Positions 1 through 5,011 of a stretch of 5,413 nucleotides of DNA are shown in pieces. This DNA is from Gemmatimonadota bacterium (GTDB taxonomy: Bacteria > Gemmatimonadota > Gemmatimonadetes > Gemmatimonadales > GWC2-71-9): contig QHUQ01000171.1 of NCBI GenBank assembly GCA_003221985.1, positions 1 to 5,413 on the forward strand, read 5' to 3'. Both the position numbers and the translations under genes were made by a program. How positions within the stretch are numbered: position 1 is the stretch's first letter; every line of letters begins with the position of its first letter. The notes beneath the pieces were generated by a model that was given only the letters and a program-made list of their open reading frames with translations, did no database searches and was not told where the DNA came from.

Positions 1-55
1 GGGGCGGTGGCGCGTGATTCTCGGAGCCCTTCACCATCGTCAGGAACTTCGGCAT
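1..55 (-). CDS. YCII/DGPF-domain protein, N-terminal fragment
   Basis: Reading the minus strand from the ATG at 55-53 gives MPKFLTMVKGSENHAPPP, and the gene then runs off the left edge of the window. The start, with a beta-strand of the form MPKFLxxVKxSEN followed by a proline stretch, is characteristic of small YCII-related (DGPF) domain proteins of about 110-140 residues. Members are often linked to ECF sigma factors, and their biochemical role is mostly unknown. The start is supported by an AAAGGGG ribosome binding site (minus strand, 68-62) six bases upstream. An alternative in-frame ATG at codon 7 lacks such a site. The family call rests on 18 residues only. Nothing connects this gene to metal resistance, so it probably belongs to the flanking chromosome. 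Confidence 0.62.
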   Translation of the reverse strand, partial: MPKFLTMVKGSENHAPPP

Positions 56-87
56 CGGATTCCCCTTTCACGTTCAAGTTGAAGTCC

Positions 88-116
88 ATTCTACCGTGAC
101 GACGAACGGGCAGGCA
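88..116 (-). promoter_or_regulatory. candidate promoter for the YCII-type gene
   Basis: On the minus strand a -10-like TAGAAT (93-88, five of six consensus bases) lies about 33 bases before the start codon. A weak TGCCTG (116-111) sits 17 bases further upstream in the -35 position. A 5-1-5 palindrome, TTCAAGTTGAA (73-83), lies in the presumed 5' leader. The -35 match is poor, so this is a suggestion only. Confidence 0.25.
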
Positions 117-127
117 GGATATCGACA

Positions 128-143
128 GAAGCCTCTAGGCTTC
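128..143. repeat. short perfect hairpin GAAGCC-TCTA-GGCTTC
   Basis: A six-base-pair perfect stem with a four-base loop lies in the non-coding stretch between the YCII-type gene and the tRNA relics. Neither strand has a T-run after it, so it is not a standard intrinsic terminator. No function can be assigned from the sequence. Confidence 0.4.
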
Positions 144-187
144 GGTGGGGGGTGTCTCCATTCCTGGATTTCGCAGGGGTCATGACG

Positions 188-212
188 GCCGTTAACCACT
201 CGGCACCGGTCC
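188..212 (-). pseudogene. tRNA-Ser-like 5' fragment (D-arm relic)
   Basis: The minus strand reads GGACCGG (212-206, acceptor-like), then T (the U8 position), then GCCGAGTGGTTAACGGC (204-188). The latter is a perfect four-base-pair D-stem around a loop with the conserved A14, GG and A21 bases. This arrangement is typical of serine or leucine tRNAs, especially serine. Beyond it there is no anticodon stem-loop. A weak CCTG/CAGG stem a little further on does not carry a TTCRA T-loop, and no 3' acceptor strand pairs with GGACCGG. I read it as a decayed or truncated tRNA gene. A chance match is possible, because only about 25 bases support the call. Confidence 0.35.
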
Positions 213-264
213 GAGGCCGTGGAGTACCGGATCGAGCAGCACGCCGCCAAGTTAAGAGCTTACC

Positions 265-300
265 GCCACCGTAGCTCAGTGGTAGAGCTCTCGATTCGTA
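265..300 (+). pseudogene. tRNA-Thr(CGU) 5' half, truncated in the anticodon loop
   Basis: Bases 265-271 (GCCACCG) form the 5' acceptor strand, followed by TA at positions 8-9. The D-arm is GCTC-AGTGGTA-GAGC (274-288), and the 5' anticodon strand is CTCGA (290-294). The loop begins TTCGTA (295-300), placing anticodon CGT at 297-299. A normal gene would continue with A and TCGAG, then the variable and T arms. Here the sequence changes abruptly at 301 to unrelated DNA, and no GGTTCGA T-arm or complementary 3' acceptor strand occurs nearby. The fragment cannot make a tRNA. The break is at the anticodon loop, a common crossover point for tRNA-targeting integrases, and lies 14 bases from the arsC stop codon. 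Confidence 0.75.
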
Positions 301-301
301 T

Positions 302-328
302 CCAAAGCGCCTCGTTAAGGCGTTTTGG
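302..328. terminator. hairpin enclosing the arsC stop codon
   Basis: CCAAAGCGCC (302-311) pairs with GGCGTTTTGG (319-328) over ten base pairs, one of them a G-T wobble on the plus strand, around a seven-base loop. The arsC TAA stop (minus strand, 317-315) lies in that loop. There is no T-tract after the stem on the minus strand, so a rho-independent terminator is not proven. It may instead stabilise the 3' end of the ars mRNA. The stem's outer edge nearly touches the truncated tRNA-Thr. Confidence 0.4.
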
Positions 329-818
329 CGACAGGAGGCTGGGATACTGCGGCGATCGCCTGTACACTCGCTTCGAGAGCTAGCTGTTCGAGCTGTTCGA
401 AGGGAAGCGCTAGAAGCAGGTCAATGCGTCGCGACAGGAGCAGAAACGCTTCCCTAAACGCATTCCGCTTCATTGCTTCGTCGCCCTCGACTTCGGCGGG
501 ATCGGGCATCCCCCAATGCGCGAGCACGGGCTGACCGGGGAAAATGGGGCAAGCCTCTTTCGCCCTGTCGCAGACCGTGATGACAAAGTCCCAGTGCTCG
601 CGCTGAAGTCCGTCCCCGCTTCGAGGCGCCTGGCCAGACCACGGAATGTTGAAATCGCGCAGTGTCTGCAACGCGAAGGGATTGACGCGAGCCGCTGGCT
701 GCGAGCCCGCGCTTGCGGCTTCGAAGCGTTCCTTCCCCTTCGAGTTCAGGATGGCCTCGGCCATCTGACTGCGGGCCGAGTTCCCCGTACAGAGGAAGAG
801 CAGCCGGAACCGCTTCAC
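315..818 (-). CDS. arsC: arsenate reductase, thioredoxin-dependent LMW-phosphatase type
   Basis: This cytosolic enzyme reduces arsenate to arsenite. The 167-residue product has the low-molecular-weight phosphatase P-loop CTGNSAR, with nucleophile Cys10 and Arg16 (CX5R). It has the redox pair Cys83 and Cys90 in [10 protein letters not shown], and the general-acid motif MPDP with Asp106. These match the Cys10/82/89 triad and Asp105 of the Staphylococcus plasmid pI258 enzyme, so thioredoxin-coupled chemistry is expected. The start is a GTG (818-816) that overlaps the stop of the arsM remnant as GTGA, with a weak GGAAG site upstream, which indicates translational coupling. The C-terminus extends about 20 residues beyond the usual 140-145 and is rich in Ala and Pro. 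All key residues are present, so it is probably active. Its product needs export or methylation, yet no ArsB/Acr3 pump is encoded here and arsM is broken. Confidence 0.93.
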   Translation of the reverse strand: MKRFRLLFLCTGNSARSQMAEAILNSKGKERFEAASAGSQPAARVNPFALQTLRDFNIPWSGQAPRSGDGLQREHWDFVITVCDRAKEACPIFPGQPVLAHWGMPDPAEVEGDEAMKRNAFREAFLLLSRRIDLLLALPFEQLEQLALEASVQAIAAVSQPPVAKTP

Positions 819-1461
819 GCAGGCTTCCGCGCTCGGATAAACGCGCCCATGATCCGGCCACCGACGTCGCGCGCGAGCACATCGGCATCCAGTCCGGCTC
901 CGGACAGCACGGCGCGGGCGTCCTCGAACTGATAAATGCGGGTTGGCTCAATGCCGATTTCACCGAAGCCGGCATCGGCGAGTAACCGCCCGAGAGATTG
1001 ATAACGCAATTCGAGATGATCACATCCACTGACGCGTTCGGTAGTGGGATGCGCTCAATCTCTCCTTTGAGGAATTCGACGTTGGCGACTCCCGCCTTGC
1101 GCTGGTTCTCGCGCGCGAGCGCCAGCATTTCGTCCGTCATATCGAGGCCATACGCTTTGCCCGTGGGTCCAATCCGCTTGCCGGAAAGGAGGACATCGAT
1201 TCCGCCGCCCGAGCCCAGGTCCAACACAGTTTCGCCTTCCCGCAGCTCGGCCAATGCGGTTGGGTTGCCACAACCCAGTGACGCGAGCACGGCGCCCTCG
1301 GGAAGCGCGGCCGTCTCAATAGCGCTGTAGAGGTTCGATGTGACCGGATCGCAACCACACGCACCGGTGGGCCCACAACTCGTGGTCTTACCTCCGAGCA
1401 CGTTGATCGCGGCTTCAGCGTACTTCTCTTTGACGGTGTCTTGGATGTTCTGGTCGCGCAT
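815..1461 (-). pseudogene. arsM: arsenite S-adenosylmethionine methyltransferase, internally deleted
   Basis: ArsM methylates As(III) using SAM. From the ATG at 1461, with GAAGGA six bases upstream, the first about 157 residues are a good ArsM N-terminal half. They include a Cys cluster (C29, C35, C37), the SAM motif I DLGSGGG (81-87), Gly-Leu-Asp near 105-107, and SNCVINLS with the conserved Cys152. At about 993-986 the homology jumps to another minus-strand frame, which resumes at LLADAGF and carries a normal ArsM C-terminus ending IRARKPA with a stop at 817-815. About 55-60 codons are missing between these parts compared with the family. They would hold the VLKPGGR strand and the third arsenic-binding Cys (GCxxGA motif). 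The loss is not a multiple of three, so the first frame would read out of frame through arsC. Function is very unlikely. The gene sits 25 bases after arsR and overlaps the arsC start. Confidence 0.85.
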
Positions 1462-1486
1462 GAGATGTCCTTCGATCCAATAGTGG

Positions 1487-1813
1487 TCAGTCGCAACAGG
1501 CGCGGGCGCAGCTGCCCGCGTGCTTGCCCGGCTTCACGGCCTGCGCGAAATGGGCGATTCCCTCGAGAGCTTCACGATTAAGGGCGTAGTACATCCACCG
1601 TCCCTCGCGACGATCGCTCACAAGGCCCGACTCCTTCAGGACCTTCAAGTGAAACGACACACGAGATTGGGCCGCATCGAGCACGTCCTGCAATTCGCAG
1701 ACGCAGCGCTCGCCATGCGAGAGCATCTCGACGATTTGAAGGCGGGTCTCGTCGGCGAGGGCGTGAAACCAGCGGGTGGCAACCGGTGTGGCCGGCAGAG
1801 CGGTGGTAGACAT
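1487..1813 (-). CDS. arsR: ArsR-family arsenite-responsive repressor
   Basis: This small cytosolic winged-helix repressor (108 residues) is expected to leave its operator when As(III) or Sb(III) binds. The N-terminal helix contains [12 protein letters not shown] (20-31). The metal-site motif is ERCVCEL with Cys37 and Cys39. The recognition helix lies in [19 protein letters not shown] (47-65), and the wing in [11 protein letters not shown] (68-78). The third Cys of the E. coli motif (CVCDLC) is Gln42 here. The C-terminus instead carries Cys102, Cys106 and Cys107, which could complete a three-coordinate site, as C-terminal Cys residues do in some other ArsR subclasses. The ATG at 1813 has no purine-rich ribosome binding site and lies just past the predicted -10 box, so the mRNA may be leaderless. 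It is the first gene of the minus-strand ars operon and probably represses itself. Confidence 0.93.
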   Translation of the reverse strand: MSTTALPATPVATRWFHALADETRLQIVEMLSHGERCVCELQDVLDAAQSRVSFHLKVLKESGLVSDRREGRWMYYALNREALEGIAHFAQAVKPGKHAGSCARACCD

Positions 1814-1820
1814 GCAAGGA

Positions 1821-1848
1821 ATAATATCAACGTTTATTGATACGTCAA
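1821..1848 (-). promoter_or_regulatory. arsR promoter
   Basis: On the minus strand, TTGACG (1848-1843, five of six -35 bases) and TATTAT (1826-1821, five of six -10 bases) are separated by 16 bases. The predicted start of transcription falls at about 1813-1815, at or next to the arsR ATG. The whole spacer is occupied by the palindromic operator, which is the expected geometry for repression. Confidence 0.7.
1825..1842. promoter_or_regulatory. ArsR operator palindrome
   Basis: TATCAACGTTTATTGATA is a perfect 6-6-6 inverted repeat with core ATCAA-N6-TTGAT. It matches the operator type bound by ArsR/SmtB proteins in general form. It lies between the -35 and -10 boxes of the arsR promoter and only 12 bases from the arsR start. 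Binding by the adjacent ArsR is inferred from position and symmetry. Confidence 0.75.
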
Positions 1849-1901
1849 TTCTGGAGGACAGGGACTGCCACAGCCATTGGCCGAAACGGTTACATATCTC
1901 G

Positions 1902-1917
1902 CATGACGGTCCTCATG
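1902..1917. promoter_or_regulatory. second 5-N6-5 palindrome in the divergent region
   Basis: CATGA-CGGTCC-TCATG is a perfect inverted repeat with the same half-site length and spacing as the ArsR operator but different bases. It lies between the arsR promoter and the putative promoter of the plus-strand operon, so it could bind another regulator. Chance occurrence is possible. Confidence 0.3.
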
Positions 1918-1968
1918 GTTCTGTTCCTATGGATCGAGCCGCTGCCCGCCTCAGCAGCATGACGGGGC

Positions 1969-1998
1969 ATGACTATGCTCGGGACGTGGCGCTATATT
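1969..1998 (+). promoter_or_regulatory. candidate promoter of the metal operon
   Basis: TATATT (1993-1998) is a -10-like box 12 bases before the ATG at 2010. An ATGACT (1969-1974) lies 18 bases upstream in the -35 position. CATGAC occurs at 1958 and again at 1968, ten bases apart, and the second copy overlaps this -35 box. GCAT-GACT-ATGC (1967-1978) is a small inverted repeat at the same place. The predicted transcript would start about five bases before the start codon. Confidence 0.4.
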
Positions 1999-2009
1999 CC
2001 CGAGCGCGT

Positions 2010-2336
2010 ATGAAACTCACGCTCGTTAGACTCGTCGCTATAATCGTGCTCAGTTTGCACGTGCTGCCGCTCGGTCTACCGTTTTTCTGCGACACCGACC
2101 GGCGCTGCGATGACCAGATGCCAATGGCAATGCCGTCCGGGCCGACCATCGACCAAACGTCCAACGCAACTGACTGCGTTGGTTCGTTGTTTCGCGCCGT
2201 GACGGGAACCGCTGCGCTCGTCCTTAGTACGCCGCTTTCGGTAGCTGTGAGCGACTCGTACCTCGTAGCGTTCGACATATCGACGTTCGCTCCGGTTGAT
2301 CCTCAGCCGCCGCCCGCACCACCGCCCCAAGCCTAG
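2010..2336 (+). CDS. small secreted Cys/Met protein with PPPQA tail (protein A)
   Basis: I do not recognise a named family. The 108-residue product starts MKLTLVRLVAIIVLSLHVLPLG, a basic N-terminus and hydrophobic core that looks like a signal peptide or membrane anchor. Cys27, Cys33 and Cys56 follow, with a Met/Asp-rich stretch CDDQMPMAMP (33-42). A second hydrophobic stretch (about 64-80) comes next, and the tail is proline-rich, ending PQPPPAPPPQA. This layout recalls small periplasmic proteins next to copper or heavy-metal efflux genes. Metal binding is inferred from composition and neighbours. The frame is open from 1776, but the ATG at 2010 is chosen because it begins the signal peptide and follows a -10-like box. 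The upstream codons overlap arsR and its operator and show no protein-like pattern. Protein B at the right end shares the same plan and the PPPQA ending. Confidence 0.7.
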   Translation: MKLTLVRLVAIIVLSLHVLPLGLPFFCDTDRRCDDQMPMAMPSGPTIDQTSNATDCVGSLFRAVTGTAALVLSTPLSVAVSDSYLVAFDISTFAPVDPQPPPAPPPQA

Positions 2337-2344
2337 CCTCTCCC

Positions 2345-2385
2345 GGGCGCATTGCGCCCTGAAGCGACGCGCGTCCGCGCGTTGC
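2345..2385 (+). promoter_or_regulatory. tandem intergenic hairpins before the chimeric gene
   Basis: GGGCGC-ATT-GCGCCC (2345-2359) is a perfect six-base-pair stem. Five bases later GCGACGCGCG (2364-2373) pairs with CGCGCGTTGC (2376-2385), a nine to ten base-pair stem with one G-T wobble. They fill the 84-base gap between protein A and the next gene. Only a weak GTTTGT follows, so strong termination is unlikely. Partial attenuation or protection of the protein A mRNA would fit, and would give more protein A than pump. Confidence 0.45.
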
Positions 2386-2420
2386 GCACTGTTTGTCATC
2401 GACGTTCAGTGAGGAGAGGT

Positions 2421-4322
2421 ATGCGTATTCTGTCGCTCGTTCTTTTCGCGGCCGTCACGGCCGCCGGCACCACGCCCTTGATTGCTCAGGACCCCCTGAC
2501 CCGTGAGCCTGTGTCGCTGCTCCAAGTGCTCGACAGCGTCGCTGCGCGATACCCGTCACTCGACGCGGCACGCGCAAGAATCCGTGCGGCTCGGGGTTCG
2601 CGCGGGGCCGCCGGCACCCTGGGCAACCCGATGCTCATGTACCAAGTGGAGAATGCGCCGTTGCCGGGGCGTGCAGCTCCGCCCATGGACCGCGAAATGA
2701 TGTTGACGGCCACGCTCCCGCTCGAGCCCCTGTACCAACGGTGGTCCCGAGTCGGTAGCGCAAACGCGGAAATCCGAGCCGCCGAGGCTGATGCACAGGC
2801 GGATCGGCAGCGGATCGAATTGGATGCCACGCGCGCGTTTTACCGAATGGCGCGTACGCAGGTTGCCCTGGCGGCGGCGCGAGATCTCACTGCCTGGCTC
2901 GATTCAGTAGTCGCGTACAACCGCACTCGCGTGAAGGAAGGCGTCGCGGCCGAAGCCGACTTGATTCGCTCCGAGCTCGAACGCGACCGCGCCGAGGCCG
3001 ACGCAACCATGCAGGAGGCCGATCTCGCCCGGGTCCAAGCCGACTTGAGCGTATTCCTTGGAGATCAGCCGAGGCCACTCGTCGTAGTGGTGCTCGACGC
3101 CCGTCTCGCACTTCCCGATGTGGGGCTGGGGAGCCGGGCCGGCAGTGCGCGGCCGGATATTCGCGCCGCGCGAGAGAGGGTCGCTGCGGCAGGCGCGGGA
3201 GTGACGACCGAACGCACCAACCTTATTCGGCAGCTCGGAATCACCGTCGGCACGAAACGCACTTCAGGGACGACTTCGTTGATCGCGGGAGTCAGCATGC
3301 CGTTCCCGCTCTTGGATCAGAACCGGGGCGCCATCGCACGCGCCGCGGTGGACCTCGACCGCGCGTCGATCGCGCGCTACGGGCTGAACGTCGCTGACGT
3401 GCGAGAAGCCGTAGAGACCGGCGTAGGTGGCATGCAGGCGACCGAGGTGATCGATGGGCGGAAGCGCTTCCCGATCGTGGTCCGCCTGGCTGCCTCCTTC
3501 CGGTCCACCCCGGAGGCCGTGGAACAAGCGCTCATCCGTACGCCGGCTGGGGGGACGGTCACGCTGTCGCAGGTGGCGCGGGTCCGCACCGTCGAGGGAC
3601 CGGAGGCAATCAACCACGAGGGCGGACAGCGCTACGTGGTCGTGCAAAGCAACGTGCGCGGCCGTGACCTCGGCGGCTTCGCGGCGGACGTGAAAACGGC
3701 TGTGCGCCAACGAGTGACGTTTCCGCCCGGCTACTACGTCACCTACGGCGGACAATTCGAGAATCAGTCGCGCGCGACGCGCCGACTGGGAATCATCGTC
3801 CCCCTCGTTCTTCTGGCGATCGCCGGGTTGTTGTATGCGACCTTCGACACGCTACGCCACGCCGTGCTCGTGATGCTGACGGTGCCGTTCGCGCTCGTCG
3901 GGGGGATCGTCGCCCTCTGGCTCCGAGGCCTCCACCTCAACCTGAGCGCCTCGGTGGGGTTCATTGCGCTCTTCGGCGTTGCGGTGCTCAACGGCGTTGT
4001 GCTCGTGACATACATCAATCAGCTGCGCGCGGCTGGTCGGGAGTTGCACGAGGGCGTGCGGGAGGGTGCTACCATCCGGCTGCGTCCCGTCCTCATGACG
4101 GCGCTCGTGGCGAGCGTGGGATTCATTCCGATGGCGATCTCGACTGGCGCGGGCGCGGAGGTGCAACGACCGCTCGCCACGGTGGTGATTGGAGGTTTGG
4201 TAACCTCCACGTTGCTGACTCTGCTCGTCTTGCCGACCCTGTACAGTTGGGTGGAAGGGATGCGGAAGCGTGGTCTGGTAGAGGAGTCAGACCGAAGCGC
4301 GGGCGCGGTGGCTGCCAACTGA
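2421..4322 (+). CDS. chimeric outer-membrane factor / RND pump fusion (CzcC-like N-part, CzcA-like C-part)
   Basis: The 633-residue product starts at ATG 2421, after a strong AGGAGAGG site, with a signal peptide ending near LIAQ (20-23). Residues about 30-303 are a TolC/CzcC-type outer-membrane factor: coiled-coil helices rich in Ala, Arg and Glu, RPDIRAARERV at the second repeat (244-254), and a beta-strand ending MPFPLLDQNRGAIARA. At about residue 304-312 (3330-3356) it changes without a stop into a CzcA/CusA-type RND pump, beginning LDRASIARYGLNVADVREAVE. It carries on through the second periplasmic half and the last five membrane helices: about 455-475, 480-502, 508-532, 557-573 and 585-608. 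The rest of the outer-membrane factor, the whole membrane fusion protein and about 700 N-terminal RND residues, including the proton-relay helix, are absent. An active pump is therefore very unlikely. A deletion between two genes of a czcCBA-like operon is the simplest explanation. Its TGA overlaps the ribosome binding site of the next gene. Confidence 0.88.
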   Translation: MRILSLVLFAAVTAAGTTPLIAQDPLTREPVSLLQVLDSVAARYPSLDAARARIRAARGSRGAAGTLGNPMLMYQVENAPLPGRAAPPMDREMMLTATLPLEPLYQRWSRVGSANAEIRAAEADAQADRQRIELDATRAFYRMARTQVALAAARDLTAWLDSVVAYNRTRVKEGVAAEADLIRSELERDRAEADATMQEADLARVQADLSVFLGDQPRPLVVVVLDARLALPDVGLGSRAGSARPDIRAARERVAAAGAGVTTERTNLIRQLGITVGTKRTSGTTSLIAGVSMPFPLLDQNRGAIARAAVDLDRASIARYGLNVADVREAVETGVGGMQATEVIDGRKRFPIVVRLAASFRSTPEAVEQALIRTPAGGTVTLSQVARVRTVEGPEAINHEGGQRYVVVQSNVRGRDLGGFAADVKTAVRQRVTFPPGYYVTYGGQFENQSRATRRLGIIVPLVLLAIAGLLYATFDTLRHAVLVMLTVPFALVGGIVALWLRGLHLNLSASVGFIALFGVAVLNGVVLVTYINQLRAAGRELHEGVREGATIRLRPVLMTALVASVGFIPMAISTGAGAEVQRPLATVVIGGLVTSTLLTLLVLPTLYSWVEGMRKRGLVEESDRSAGAVAAN

Positions 4323-4329
4323 GGTGCAT

Positions 4330-4965
4330 ATGGTACGTGTGCGCGTCCTTGGGTTGACTTCGGCAGATCGTGTCGGGCTCCTTCGTCGAGGTATTGCGCT
4401 CGAAGCAATGACGGTCGGCTATAACGCCGTCGAGGGCCTCGTGGCGATCGCGGCGGGCCTTGTTGCGGGCTCCGTGGCGCTCACCGGATTCGGGATCGAC
4501 TCCGTCATCGAGGTGTCAAGCGGCGTGCTGCTCTGGTGGCGGCTGCGGGCGGAGCTCGGGTCGCGCGAACTAGGCCCCGCGGTCGAGGCGCGCGCGGCGC
4601 GCTGGGCAGGCGTGCTGCTCCTCGCCCTCGCGGTCTACATCGTGGCAGAGTCGGGGCGTCGACTCCTCACCGGTGATCGGCCTGGAGAGAGCGTCGTGGG
4701 GATCGTGCTCACGGCGCTCTCCTTGATCGTGATGCCCCTCCTGGCCCGAGCGAAGCTTCGCCTGGCGGCCAGTCTCGGGAGCCGGGCATTGCGGGCCGAC
4801 GCGCACGAGACCATCGTCTGCGCGTGGCTCTCCGCAACGACGCTTCTCGGTTTGGGCCTGAACGCGGTGCTCGGCTGGTGGTGGGCGGATCCGGTGGCGG
4901 CGCTGGGGATGCTACCGCTGATCGTGCGCGAAGGGATCGAAGCTTTGAGGGGAGAGGCTAGCTAA
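4330..4965 (+). CDS. CDF/TMEM163-like cation transporter
   Basis: The product is a 211-residue inner-membrane protein of the cation diffusion facilitator type, without the cytosolic C-terminal domain of classical CDFs. Six hydrophobic segments are visible (about 27-47, 49-70, 90-110, 122-139, 160-179 and 186-200). The second carries GIDSVIE with Asp57 and Glu61, the intramembrane metal site position. Before the fifth is ADAHET with Asp157, His159 and Glu160, and before the sixth is WWWADP with Asp187. MPLLARAK (135-142) is typical of this group. It probably moves divalent cations such as Zn, Co or Ni out of the cytoplasm, but the metal cannot be read from the sequence. ATG 4330 is preferred over an in-frame GTG at 4324 because GAGGTG (4321-4326), overlapping the previous stop codon, is well placed for it. 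The frame looks intact and is coupled to the chimera upstream. Confidence 0.85.
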   Translation: MVRVRVLGLTSADRVGLLRRGIALEAMTVGYNAVEGLVAIAAGLVAGSVALTGFGIDSVIEVSSGVLLWWRLRAELGSRELGPAVEARAARWAGVLLLALAVYIVAESGRRLLTGDRPGESVVGIVLTALSLIVMPLLARAKLRLAASLGSRALRADAHETIVCAWLSATTLLGLGLNAVLGWWWADPVAALGMLPLIVREGIEALRGEAS

Positions 4966-5011
4966 GAGTGAGGAACTGTCGGCTGCCCGGCGTGTTATCT
5001 GAGGGATCAGC

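Noticed and set aside
302..328. Integron attC-like site next to arsC
   Set aside because: The GTTAAGG and CCTTAAC bases do not meet the GTTRRRY/RYYYAAC consensus, and there are no paired inner boxes.
516..932. Plus-strand reading frames opposite arsC and arsM
   Set aside because: They mirror the coding pattern of the minus-strand genes, have no ribosome binding sites and contain no recognisable domains.
454..1461. A 335-codon reading frame running from the arsM start through arsC
   Set aside because: Only its first about 157 residues resemble a protein family. The rest is arsenic-operon DNA read out of frame after the arsM deletion, and it overlaps the real arsC.
1776..2009. N-terminal extension of protein A to an upstream start
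   Set aside because: The extra 78 codons overlap the arsR start, its promoter and its operator, and would bury the signal peptide inside the protein.
2352..2420. Upstream non-ATG start for the chimeric gene
   Set aside because: The 23 extra codons lie in the hairpin region and put arginine-rich sequence before the signal peptide. ATG 2421 has a strong ribosome binding site.
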